From Exiguobacterium sp. s48 (lineage in GTDB: Bacteria; Bacillota; Bacilli; Exiguobacteriales; Exiguobacteriaceae): a DNA stretch of 64,000 bases. The stretch lies in NCBI RefSeq assembly GCF_018617395.1, contig NZ_JACSKC010000001.1, positions 1,054,001-1,118,000 of the forward strand. The letters are read 5' to 3'. A model generated the notes under the pieces. It was given only the letters and a program-made list of their open reading frames with translations. It was not told where the DNA came from and searched no databases. The stretch's first letter is position 1, and each line of letters starts with the position of its first letter. Below, in pieces: positions 9,268-16,597 of the stretch. The position numbers and the translations under genes are program-made.

Positions 9268-9876
9268 TTATTTTGCGTCTGCGTACAACGTTCCGACATA
9301 ATCCCAGTCGATGACGTGGAAGAATGCGTTGATGTAGTCAGGACGACGGTTTTGGTAGTTCAAGTAGTAAGCGTGTTCCCAAACATCGAGTCCGAGGATC
9401 GGCGTAACGCCTTCCATGATCGGTGAGTCTTGGTTTGGTGTAGACGTTACTTCGAGTTTTCCATTTTTCACGGCGAGCCATGCCCATCCTGAACCGAAAC
9501 GAGTTGTTGCAGCTTTCGTGAACTCATCCTTGAATGCTTCGAAACTACCGAACGATTCATCAATCGCAGCAGCGAGTTCACCAGATGGTGTACCATTTTC
9601 GTTCTTCTTCAAGAGTTTCCAGAAGAATGAGTGGTTCCAGTGGCCGCCACCATTGTTACGGACAGCAGTTTGAATGTCAGCAGGAAGCGAATCGATTTTT
9701 TGAAGCAAGTCTTCGAGTGAAGAGTACTCCACATCTTTCCCTTCGAGTGCATTGTTTACGTTTGTAACGTAAGTGTTGTGGTGTTTTGTGTGGTGGATTT
9801 CCATCGTGCGTGCGTCAATGTGTGGTTCGAGTGCATCATATGCGTAATCAAGTTGTGGTAATTCAAATTTAGCCAT
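9268..9876 (-). CDS. sodA: Manganese superoxide dismutase
   Basis: Converts superoxide to hydrogen peroxide and oxygen in the cytoplasm. It is 202 residues long, typical for the family. Metal ligands are recognisable: His28 in MEIHHTKHH, the His in HWNHSFFW, and Asp and His in [11 protein letters not shown]. The GSGWAWLA and GGGHWNHS patterns are of the manganese type. Start ATG at 9876 follows AAGGGGG by nine bases; upstream in-frame codons have no ribosome binding site. Confidence 0.97.
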   Translation of the reverse strand: MAKFELPQLDYAYDALEPHIDARTMEIHHTKHHNTYVTNVNNALEGKDVEYSSLEDLLQKIDSLPADIQTAVRNNGGGHWNHSFFWKLLKKNENGTPSGELAAAIDESFGSFEAFKDEFTKAATTRFGSGWAWLAVKNGKLEVTSTPNQDSPIMEGVTPILGLDVWEHAYYLNYQNRRPDYINAFFHVIDWDYVGTLYADAK

Positions 9877-9921
9877 TACTAAAATCCCCCTTAAATGTGT
9901 TTTGAACAACGTTCGTCTTAA

Positions 9922-9950
9922 ATGTAACAGATTTGTGACGGTCGACTCAA
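9922..9950 (-). promoter_or_regulatory. Candidate sigma-A promoter of sodA
   Basis: Minus strand TTGAGT, 17 bp, TTACAT. The -35 lies just upstream of the amylase stop, so sodA could be transcribed alone. The -10 is only a moderate match. Confidence 0.4.
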
Positions 9951-9960
9951 TTGTAATGCT

Positions 9961-11433
9961 TCATTCTACATCTTCTTCTGGTAATGCCCAGACCGAAATA
10001 GATCCCGCCGCCACTTTAAATACCCCAAATCCTTCATCATCAATCTCAATTTTATCTTCACGTGTATTCGTCAAATCGACCCACGTCTCTCCCGCGCGCG
10101 CTTCTCCGACGAACATTCTTTTTTCAGCTTCGTCTGAAGTTGAAATGAGAACGGCACATCCGGAACGATCGATTTCTTCTACACCATGACGAACCCATCC
10201 AATCACATTCGGGTCATCAAAATAATCTTCTTGTTTCCCATATGCTTTTTCACGACGGGCGTAGAGCAACGTATTGATTGCAAGTCTCATTCCGTCGGTT
10301 GGATGAGGACCGTCGATTCCATAATAATCTCCGTAAAATACACAAGGGTATCCATCTTTACGAAGTAGGACGAGACCGTAAGCGATTTGCTTGAACCAAT
10401 CTTTCACCCATGACTCAAGCGCCTCTTCAGGCTGTGAATCGTGATTGTCCACAAACGTCACCGAGTGAAGTGGGTGTGACTGAACGAGCGTATCATCAAA
10501 AATGGTGCGCATATCAAACGCTGCCCCTTCTTCCGAGGCTTGATGCAATTTATAATGAAGCGGAACATCGAACAAATCGACGTTATAATCGATGTTATCA
10601 AGAAACTCACGACAGGCATCGAGGTCTGATTTCCAAAACTCTCCGACGAAATAGAAGTCATCACCTTTTTCATCGCGCATCGTCTGACTAAACTCTTTTA
10701 CAAAGTCATAGTTGATATGTTTGATGGCGTCAAGACGAAAACCATCACACTTCGTCTCTTCGATGAACCATTTTCCCCAGTTTAATACTTCTTCCCGAAC
10801 TTCAGGATGATGATAATCGATATTCGCAAACATGAGATAATCATAGACACCGAACTCATCATCGACATTATCATTCCATCGTTTATTCTCTCCAACGATG
10901 AAGAAGATACCAGAACGATCGGTCGCGGCATCATAATCCGTACCATTGAAGTGGTTAAAATTCCATTTGAACGATGAATACTTCCCATCACGCGCTTCAT
11001 AGTCAAACTTCGTCCAACCTTCGATTTCAAACTCCTCATCTGACAATACTTTTGTGCGGTCATTCGGATCGACTTCTAATACATTAAACTTCTCGGTCGC
11101 GTCTGCACCCGCTTTATGATTCATGACGACATCCATATAAATCTGCATCCCGAGTTCTTGCTGACAATACGATGTTGCTTCAAGAAGTTCTTTCTTCGTC
11201 CCATATTTCGTGGCAACTGTCCCTTTTTGATCGAACTCACCTAAGTCATATAAGTCATAAATGCCGTATCCCGTATCCTCACTACTTTGTCCTTTTGTAA
11301 CAGGTGGTAGCCATAGCGCCGTGATTCCAGCTTTATTTAAATCTTTAGCTCTCTCTTTTAGTCGCTTCCAGTGTTTTTGGTCTGCTTCGACGTGCCACTC
11401 AAAAAACTGCATCATGGTGTGATTTCGTTCCAT
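9961..11433 (-). CDS. Cytoplasmic alpha-amylase, GH13_5
   Basis: An intracellular alpha-amylase of 490 residues. The four GH13 regions are DVVMNH, GFRLDAIKH (nucleophile Asp235), GEFW (acid Glu265) and FVDNHDS (Asp332). The N-terminus begins directly with MMQFFEWHVEAD and has no signal peptide, so it acts inside the cell on glycogen or imported maltodextrins, like E. coli AmyA. The ATG at 11433 has GAGGCG upstream. With the GH57 branching enzyme 8 kb away it suggests intracellular alpha-glucan turnover; that link is inferred. Confidence 0.93.
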   Translation of the reverse strand: MERNHTMMQFFEWHVEADQKHWKRLKERAKDLNKAGITALWLPPVTKGQSSEDTGYGIYDLYDLGEFDQKGTVATKYGTKKELLEATSYCQQELGMQIYMDVVMNHKAGADATEKFNVLEVDPNDRTKVLSDEEFEIEGWTKFDYEARDGKYSSFKWNFNHFNGTDYDAATDRSGIFFIVGENKRWNDNVDDEFGVYDYLMFANIDYHHPEVREEVLNWGKWFIEETKCDGFRLDAIKHINYDFVKEFSQTMRDEKGDDFYFVGEFWKSDLDACREFLDNIDYNVDLFDVPLHYKLHQASEEGAAFDMRTIFDDTLVQSHPLHSVTFVDNHDSQPEEALESWVKDWFKQIAYGLVLLRKDGYPCVFYGDYYGIDGPHPTDGMRLAINTLLYARREKAYGKQEDYFDDPNVIGWVRHGVEEIDRSGCAVLISTSDEAEKRMFVGEARAGETWVDLTNTREDKIEIDDEGFGVFKVAAGSISVWALPEEDVE

Positions 11434-11509
11434 TTTGTTCGCCTCATTTCATATTTTTCAAAAAACAAAATGCTAACGACTATTTACCCAGCAATTTTAG
11501 TTTGAAAAC

Positions 11510-11541
11510 AAAAAAGCGACAGTCACAAAGTGATGTCGCCG
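11510..11541 (-). terminator. Terminator of the tRNA pair
   Basis: After the second tRNA on the minus strand, a stem with GCGAC/GTCGC outer arms and TCAC/GTGA inner pairs precedes TTTTTTGTTTTC. Confidence 0.8.
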
Positions 11542-11546
11542 ACGAA

Positions 11547-11620
11547 TGGACCCTGTAGGACTTGAACCTACGACCGGACGGTTATGAGCCGTCTGCTCTA
11601 ACCAGCTGAGCTAAGGGTCC
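11547..11620 (-). tRNA. tRNA-Ile2 (CAU anticodon, lysidine type)
   Basis: A 74-nt cloverleaf ending in discriminator A; CCA is not encoded. The anticodon loop CTCATAA contains CAT. The acceptor GGACCCT and anticodon stem GACGG/CCGTC match, from memory, the Bacillus tRNA-Ile whose CAU anticodon is modified to lysidine to read AUA, rather than a methionine tRNA. It is therefore likely to be mis-called as Met by anticodon alone. Confidence 0.85.
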
Positions 11621-11627
11621 TTATAAA

Positions 11628-11701
11628 TAGCGGCGGAGGGAGTCGAACCCACGACCTCACGGGTATGAACCGTACGCTCTAGCCAGCTGAGCTACACCGC
11701 C
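11628..11701 (-). tRNA. tRNA-Met (elongator, CAU)
   Basis: A 74-nt cloverleaf with acceptor GGCGGTG (first pair G-U), D stem GCTC/GAGC, anticodon loop TTCATAC and discriminator A. Overall it matches the elongator methionine tRNA of Bacillales. The T stem reads GTGGG with CCCTC, leaving one U-U mismatch at the second pair (50:64). CCA is not encoded. Confidence 0.88.
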
Positions 11702-11719
11702 ATGTTGTTATACAGTAAT

Positions 11720-11748
11720 AATATACTGAATATGATGTAGAGTGTCAA
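11720..11748 (-). promoter_or_regulatory. Strong sigma-A promoter of the tRNA operon
   Basis: Minus strand TTGACA, 17 bp, TATATT, ending about 19 bp before tRNA-Met. The -35 is a consensus match and the spacing is ideal. Confidence 0.85.
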
Positions 11749-11770
11749 GGAGTATTCCTTGCCAAATAAG

Positions 11771-11800
11771 AAAAAGCACCCCAATTTTAATTGGAGTGCT
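11771..11800 (-). terminator. Terminator of the Na/Pi cotransporter gene
   Basis: A stem with arms 11776-11786 and 11790-11800 on the minus strand (AGCACTCCAAT with wobble pairs) is followed by five T. Confidence 0.88.
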
Positions 11801-11806
11801 TACATG

Positions 11807-13450
11807 TTATACGGTTACTTCGTTTGCATCTTCAAGCGTGATTTCTGTGATGTTCATCGCATGGTCACCGATTCGCTCCAAGTTCGAGAGCATATCAACG
11901 AAGAACATACCTGCTTGTCCATCACATGCACCCGTGTTCAAACGAACGACGTGGTTTTTACGGAATTGACGCTCGAGCATGTCGAGTTTCGCTTCCATTT
12001 CAATGACTTTACGTGCTTCGACCATATCGCCGCTTGCTAACGTTTGAAGTGACTTCTCTAACGTCGCACGTGTAAGGTCGTACATTTCAGTCAATTCTTT
12101 TTGTGCTTCTGAAGAAAGTGTTACTTTTGTAGCTGTCTTATAATCGATCAACTCGATGATGTTTTCTACGTGGTCACCGATTCGTTCGATGTCGTTGATT
12201 GCATGCATGAGTGTCTTATGCTCTTGCGACTCTTGTTCTGTCAAATCAACTGCAGCCAATTTTACGAGATAGTCTGTAATCTTCGCATTTAACGAATTTA
12301 AGGCTTCTTCGATGTGTGCTGATTTTTCAGCATGTTTCTTGTCGCCAGACGTCAAATAGTTACGTGCTTCATCAAGACCAAGTTTTGCGAAGTCTCCCAT
12401 GCGGATCACTTCGTATTTCGCTTGTTCTACAGCGATAGATGGTGATTGTTGAATGAAGATTGGATCTAAGTGTTGTGCTTTCGTGTCGACGATTGAGTCT
12501 TCACCTGGAACCAATTTCGTCACGAGCCATGCAATTGATCCGATGAACCAGAATTGAATCAATGTGTTGACGACGTTGAACGTTCCGTGAGCGAATGCGA
12601 TTTGCATTTTATCTTCAATTGCTAAGAAATCTGTAATCCAGTAAATATAGTTCGTGAATGGAATCAACAGGATCATGAAGATTGTTGTCCCGATTAAGTT
12701 AAAGATTACGTGTGCTGCTGCGGCACGGCGTGCGGCAACTGATGCACCAATTGATGCCAAGATCGCGGTAATCGTTGTCCCGATGTTATCACCAAACAAT
12801 ACAGGAAGTGCGGCACTCAAATCGATTGAGCCACCTGCATAAAGTTCTTGCAAAATCCCGATTGTAGCAGAAGATGACTGAACGATTACTGTAAAGACAG
12901 TACCGACGATGACACCGAGGAATGGGTTGTCACTCATTGATTGCGTCAAGTCGATGAAATACTCACTTGAGCGAAGTGGGCGCATCCCGTCTCCCATCAA
13001 TTCAAGACCATAGAACAATGCCCCAAGTCCGAAGATGATTTGTCCGAGGTGCTGGTAACGTTCTTTCTTAAAGAAGAAGAGAAGAACTGCACCGATTGCA
13101 ATCATTGGAAGTGAATATTCACCGACATCAAATCCGATGATGAATGCTGTGACCGTCGTACCAATGTTAGCCCCCATAATAACCCCGATTGCTTGACGAA
13201 GTGTCATGAAGCCGGCGCTAACAAGACCTACCGTAATGACGGTTGTACCTGAAGATGATTGAATCAATACAGTAACGATAATCCCGGCGAGTACACCAAG
13301 GAATGGATTCGTTGTATACTTATCTAGGATGTCTCGCAGGCGATTCCCTGCAGACTTTTGGAGTCCGTCTCCCATCGATTTGATCCCGAAGAGGAAGATC
13401 CCTAGACCTCCAAAAAACATGAATAACATTTCTTGCAAATTGTATTCCAC
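11807..13450 (-). CDS. Na+/phosphate cotransporter with C-terminal PhoU domain
   Basis: A 547-residue NptA / PNaS-family symporter. The N-terminal 310 residues hold two inverted membrane repeats, each with the substrate motif: LIQSSSGTT near residue 63 and IVQSSSATIG near 190. Residues about 340-547 form a PhoU-like helical domain with two metal-site patterns, INDIERIGDHVENIIE and LSNLERIGDHAMNITE. The family imports, or in some cases exports, phosphate with sodium. The fused PhoU domain suggests feedback from cytoplasmic phosphate. It is monocistronic, with its own terminator, and complements the Pst system found 5 kb away. Confidence 0.92.
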   Translation of the reverse strand: MEYNLQEMLFMFFGGLGIFLFGIKSMGDGLQKSAGNRLRDILDKYTTNPFLGVLAGIIVTVLIQSSSGTTVITVGLVSAGFMTLRQAIGVIMGANIGTTVTAFIIGFDVGEYSLPMIAIGAVLLFFFKKERYQHLGQIIFGLGALFYGLELMGDGMRPLRSSEYFIDLTQSMSDNPFLGVIVGTVFTVIVQSSSATIGILQELYAGGSIDLSAALPVLFGDNIGTTITAILASIGASVAARRAAAAHVIFNLIGTTIFMILLIPFTNYIYWITDFLAIEDKMQIAFAHGTFNVVNTLIQFWFIGSIAWLVTKLVPGEDSIVDTKAQHLDPIFIQQSPSIAVEQAKYEVIRMGDFAKLGLDEARNYLTSGDKKHAEKSAHIEEALNSLNAKITDYLVKLAAVDLTEQESQEHKTLMHAINDIERIGDHVENIIELIDYKTATKVTLSSEAQKELTEMYDLTRATLEKSLQTLASGDMVEARKVIEMEAKLDMLERQFRKNHVVRLNTGACDGQAGMFFVDMLSNLERIGDHAMNITEITLEDANEVTV

Positions 13451-13512
13451 GATTTTTGTACTCCTTTTAATTAAGAATTGGTTGGATTTGCTTGGTTTTT
13501 AATGCCCTACTC

Positions 13513-13542
13513 ATTATGCCTTCATCGGTATCTTCATGTAAA
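13513..13542 (-). promoter_or_regulatory. Candidate promoter of the Na/Pi cotransporter gene
   Basis: Minus strand TTTACA, 18 bp, CATAAT, about 60 bp before the start codon. Confidence 0.4.
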
Positions 13543-13582
13543 CACGTTTTATGTAAAAGTTTTATTAATACACTGTACCATT

Positions 13583-13610
13583 TTGAGGTTTTTATCAGTT
13601 TCTGTAATAT
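13583..13610 (+). promoter_or_regulatory. Candidate promoter of the small membrane protein gene
   Basis: Plus strand TTGAGG, 16 bp, TAATAT, about 20 bp before the ATG at 13631. Confidence 0.4.
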
Positions 13611-13630
13611 AACAGATTGGAGTTTTCAGT

Positions 13631-14086
13631 ATGTTGTCCACTATTTTGACGTTTCTTCGAACTAGTCTAATCCCATCTAAGCGCGTATTGCGTCTTCGTC
13701 TAGCCCCGCTCCATGCATATATGGGAGCCACATTTATCTTAACGCTCCTCATTACAATGCTAGACTTTCTTGTAATTCGACCGGATTTCTTTATTCCCAT
13801 GTGGCTATTCCTACACGGCTTCGCCGTCTTCTTTTTTTATTTGATATGGGTCGCAATCATGGCACTCTATGTACAACTGTTTACAAAAATCTATTCGAAA
13901 AGTAAGTGGGCGTATCGTCAAGCTTGGCCATATGCCGTGTCGATGACCCTCGTTCCGACATTGATATTGGTCATTCTCAATCATGTGAACCCTGATTTTT
14001 TAGCTCTCGGCTTGATGATTGGTCTCGCCTACATTAGCTATCCCCTTACAAAAGTGCCACAACCAAAACAACGTCGGGCCTCTTGA
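13631..14086 (+). CDS. Small integral membrane protein, possibly DUF1189-related
   Basis: A 151-residue protein with about four hydrophobic segments, near residues 31-48, 54-78, 97-115 and 120-138. The amphipathic N-terminus (FLRTSLIPSKRVLRLRLAP) resembles the opening of DUF1189 proteins such as Bacillus YqgB, which is also near sodA/pst, but this protein is shorter and the assignment is tentative. GGAG lies eight bases before the ATG. The last codons and stop lie inside the first arm and loop of a 27-bp hairpin sequence that also bounds the structured insertion downstream. No function can be assigned. Confidence 0.72.
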   Translation: MLSTILTFLRTSLIPSKRVLRLRLAPLHAYMGATFILTLLITMLDFLVIRPDFFIPMWLFLHGFAVFFFYLIWVAIMALYVQLFTKIYSKSKWAYRQAWPYAVSMTLVPTLILVILNHVNPDFLALGLMIGLAYISYPLTKVPQPKQRRAS

Positions 14087-14096
14087 GCCCGACGTT
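14070..14096 (+). repeat. 27-bp hairpin repeat, left copy
   Basis: A 10-bp perfect stem (AACGTCGGGC with its complement) and a 7-nt CTCTTGA loop. Identical in all 27 bases to 14653-14679. This copy overlaps the 3' end and stop codon of the membrane protein gene and lacks a T-run after it. Confidence 0.95.
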
Positions 14097-14131
14097 CAGC
14101 TTGTTGACAAATAACATGCTCGAACTCGTCC

Positions 14132-14232
14132 TTCCGGCGCCCACGCTTTCCTCAGGCAATCCCGGAGCCGCATCGCGACCCAGGTCGCTGCTGGGTCTCC
14201 GTCGGATTGCTTTCCTGTAGGAGTCGGGGCGC
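14132..14232 (-). repeat. Structured intergenic repeat, copy A
   Basis: Read on the minus strand: outer stem GGCGCCC/GGGCGCC, then GACTCCT and AGGAAAGCG flanks, a 7-bp stem GCAATCC/GGATTGC, a 5-bp stem CGGAG/CTCCG and an inner hairpin GCGAC-CTGG-GTCGC. The conserved core GGAGACCCAGCAG and GTCGCGATGCGGCTCC is shared with copy B. From memory it belongs to the 'GACTCCTGCGGGA' type of intergenic repeats scattered in Bacillaceae genomes. Confidence 0.75.
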
Positions 14233-14247
14233 CGTCGGGCGAGCAAC

Positions 14248-14285
14248 GCAAACGGTCGTCACCTGGCGGCCGTTTGTCTTTTTCT
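14248..14285 (+). terminator. Terminator-like hairpin inside the element
   Basis: An 11-bp stem including two wobble pairs (14248-14258 with 14267-14277, 8-nt loop) is followed by CTTTTTCT on the plus strand. It could stop transcripts entering from the left flank. Confidence 0.6.
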
Positions 14286-14511
14286 AAGGCCACGACGGCC
14301 GAAGAAAAAGCTCGGTATTTACTTTGAATCGATGTTTTAGGGGAAAGGGAAGGTAAACGCCGAGATCATCCTCCTCGGGCCACTGTTCAACATCCGTTCC
14401 GTTCGTCAGACCGTGAAGGATGGATGGTGTCGACTTGTTGATCATCAGATCCGCCCCTGTGTGTTCTTCTCACACCATTATATGGGACGGAGGACAAAAG
14501 GTGACCAAGAA

Positions 14512-14612
14512 CGGGCAGGCGAGACTCCTGAGGGAATAGCAAGCAAAGGGAGACCCAGCAGTGACGCAGTCGCGATGCGGCTCCCTGCTTGCCCCTAGGA
14601 AAGCGAGCCATG
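14512..14612 (+). repeat. Structured intergenic repeat, copy B
   Basis: Inverted relative to copy A. Stems: GCAAGCA (14539-14545) with TGCTTGC (14586-14592), GGGAG (14548-14552) with CTCCC (14581-14585), and inner GTGAC-GCA-GTCGC. Both principal stems differ from copy A in several bases on both sides, keeping pairing. Confidence 0.75.
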
Positions 14613-14652
14613 TCCGGATTGGGCATAAGACCTATACTTTGTCTACAGTCTG

Positions 14653-14679
14653 AACGTCGGGCCTCTTGAGCCCGACGTT
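14653..14679 (+). repeat. 27-bp hairpin repeat, right copy (with T tail)
   Basis: Identical to 14070-14096. Here TTTTGTTT follows on the plus strand, making a plausible rho-independent terminator for plus-strand transcripts. In the minus direction, after the chemoreceptor gene, it has no T-run. Confidence 0.95.
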
Positions 14680-14683
14680 TTGT

Positions 14684-16384
14684 TTATGTTGGTGACAATT
14701 CTTTTAGCGTATGGTTCAATGCCTCACTTTGGTCTCCTAGATTCGTGCCCGCTTCTTGAAGGGCATGCTGAACATCTGACCAACGATCGACACCTTCGTT
14801 CAATTCCATCAATTTCCGTTCAAGCAACGAACTAATCTCTCGTAGTTGCTCATTCGATTCCATTAAATGAAAAAGTTGTTGCCCAGTACTTGTCGTATGG
14901 ACCGAAATCGCCTGAAATTCATCTAGCTGAACTTTTATCTCACGATCGATTGTTTCGATCCCTAACTCGACACGACTTACAGTATCTTTTAACAGATGCA
15001 CTTCTTCAATAAAATCATTGACTTCTGAAAGTAAATCTGTCCGTTCTGCGTTTAGCGTTTCAATCGCGTTGACTGCTAGTAAGGTGGCTTCGTTTGTCAT
15101 CTTCGCCAAATTCCCGACCTCACTGGCAACGACCGCAAATCCTTTCCCATGCTCACCTGCTCGTGCTGCCTCTATCGATGCATTCAATGATAGCATCTTT
15201 GTTGCGCCAGAGACCGATAGAATACTTCGCAGTGCCTCGTCTGCTTTGGATGAATTTTTTTCACTATCCATCAATTTATGTTGAATCGACGCGACTTGAC
15301 GTTCGACATAATCACTTACCTCTTTGACAGACGAGAATGTTTCGAGTTCATCTTGTAAAATGGTTTTCAATTGATTTCCACGTGCATCTACACTCGTCAT
15401 TTGCCGTTCTAGCATTTCGATTTGTCGCGTGACTTCTTTCATTTTCAACGTCGAACCGCTCGTTACGGTTTGATAAGAATGACTTGTATGCTCTACCGTG
15501 GCGGCGACTTCTCGAAACTGCTCAACTTGGTTATGACTGTTCAAAAGCTCCTGTTTAAAGACGGGAAGACTCATATGAAAGGCACTCGCGGTTTTTCCCA
15601 TCATCTCCATCGATTGATTCCATAAATCAATAAAGGTATTGAACTCGGTTTCTAACATGTGCATTTCGTCAGATTTCGCTCCGAGCGTCACTTCATCAAA
15701 TCGACGTGATTCAACGGCATGACGCAACGAATTGGCCAATCGACTTAACGGTTTTACTTCGTTGTGAATCAACCGTGTAAACAGGATGGTCATTCCGAGC
15801 ATTGCAATTAACACGATATAAAAAATATACTTTCTCAATTCATTCATCGGACCCAGTACAGACTCCTTAGTGACGACGAGTACATAATCTGCCTTCAATT
15901 CAGGAATAGGAACCGATGCAATGAAAAAGCGGTCTGAATCCTGAACTTCCGGTCTCGAAGGTTCAGTTATCCCATTTAACAATTCGTCAGATTTCATTCC
16001 TTGTTTACCGGAGAGTTGATCAATGGATTCACCGTTCACCAAAAATTGTGCTGCTTCAATGTCATCCCCCGATAAAATTGAAGCTTGTTGCATATATGTT
16101 GACTTTAAAGACCGGTTTAGCTGTTTTTCGCTCGCCACATACGCACTATACGAGGTCTTGATTGATTCTCTCATGACCGTGACTTCACGAATGAGGCGTT
16201 GCTCAATTTCTGAAGTCAACAATTGTTCAGACTTGATTGCGAACCAGCCAAACGTAATCACAAATACAAGAAGAACAATCGGCATCAATGTCCACTGCAA
16301 ACGATGCGCCATTTTCATTTTTTTGTTTGTTTTTTCTTTTCTATAAAATACTTGAAACAAATTTCGTTTGACATTCCACTTCAC
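14684..16384 (-). CDS. Methyl-accepting chemotaxis protein
   Basis: A 566-residue transmembrane chemoreceptor. Membrane helix 1 is at about 31-50, an extracellular sensor region of about 135 residues follows, then membrane helix 2 at about 186-206, a HAMP-like linker, and a long coiled coil. The kinase-control hairpin tip is at about 398-426 ([20 protein letters not shown]). The tip core is well conserved, so it should couple to CheA/CheW. The ligand is unknown. The start is GTG at 16384 behind GAGGTGG. A sigma-D-type promoter lies upstream, fitting expression with flagella. Confidence 0.93.
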   Translation of the reverse strand: MKWNVKRNLFQVFYRKEKTNKKMKMAHRLQWTLMPIVLLVFVITFGWFAIKSEQLLTSEIEQRLIREVTVMRESIKTSYSAYVASEKQLNRSLKSTYMQQASILSGDDIEAAQFLVNGESIDQLSGKQGMKSDELLNGITEPSRPEVQDSDRFFIASVPIPELKADYVLVVTKESVLGPMNELRKYIFYIVLIAMLGMTILFTRLIHNEVKPLSRLANSLRHAVESRRFDEVTLGAKSDEMHMLETEFNTFIDLWNQSMEMMGKTASAFHMSLPVFKQELLNSHNQVEQFREVAATVEHTSHSYQTVTSGSTLKMKEVTRQIEMLERQMTSVDARGNQLKTILQDELETFSSVKEVSDYVERQVASIQHKLMDSEKNSSKADEALRSILSVSGATKMLSLNASIEAARAGEHGKGFAVVASEVGNLAKMTNEATLLAVNAIETLNAERTDLLSEVNDFIEEVHLLKDTVSRVELGIETIDREIKVQLDEFQAISVHTTSTGQQLFHLMESNEQLREISSLLERKLMELNEGVDRWSDVQHALQEAGTNLGDQSEALNHTLKELSPT

Positions 16385-16416
16385 GACACGCCACCTCTTT
16401 TTCTATTCTCGTCTAT

Positions 16417-16444
16417 ATATCGGTCTTCAGACGGTGGAAAATTA
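16417..16444 (-). promoter_or_regulatory. Sigma-D (flagellar) type promoter of the chemoreceptor gene
   Basis: Minus strand TAAT, 16 bp, ACCGATAT, against the Bacillus SigD consensus TAAA-N15-GCCGATAT (7 of 8 in the -10). It lies about 35 bp upstream of the GTG start. Confidence 0.6.
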
Positions 16445-16597
16445 TGAAGTAGATGTTAAGATAGCGTTAGAGTTTGTAAAGAGCACACATCCGTCACGCA
16501 TCCTAGATGCTTTTTCACATTCTTTTCGTTATGATAATGAAGAAACCTTATCATCTTAAATCGATTGGATTTTGTCCAAAAGAAGGAGATTACGTAT

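Larger units (their letters stand above)
14097..14652. mobile_element. Putative 556-bp non-autonomous element with terminal inverted repeats
   Basis: The segment between the two 27-bp hairpins begins CAGCTTGTTGACAAA and ends with the complement of CAGACTGTAGACAAA, a 12/15 terminal inverted repeat. It has no convincing open reading frame; the longest frames are about 60-80 codons, overlap on both strands and lack ribosome binding sites. It is visibly richer in GC than its flanks. Inside are two inverted structured repeats (14132-14232 and 14512-14612), a terminator-like hairpin (14248-14285), and an inverted pair CTCGG..TTTAC / GTAAA..CCGAG near 14311-14390. Only the right-hand 27-bp hairpin keeps the TTTTGTTT tail of a terminator, so the segment appears inserted at a terminator with duplication of the hairpin. 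Mobility is inferred. Confidence 0.55.

Noticed and set aside
13537-13557. Two TTTACA hexamers upstream of the Na/Pi cotransporter gene as a PhoP box
   Set aside because: Spacing is 9 bp between hexamers rather than 5 bp, with only two copies; not the PhoP arrangement seen at pst.
14387-14626. Open frames of about 60-80 codons inside the structured insertion
   Set aside because: They overlap on both strands, lack ribosome binding sites, and run across the paired stems of the repeats.
14653-14679. Ordinary intrinsic terminator for the chemoreceptor gene
   Set aside because: In the minus direction the hairpin has no T-run; the T-run is on the plus side.
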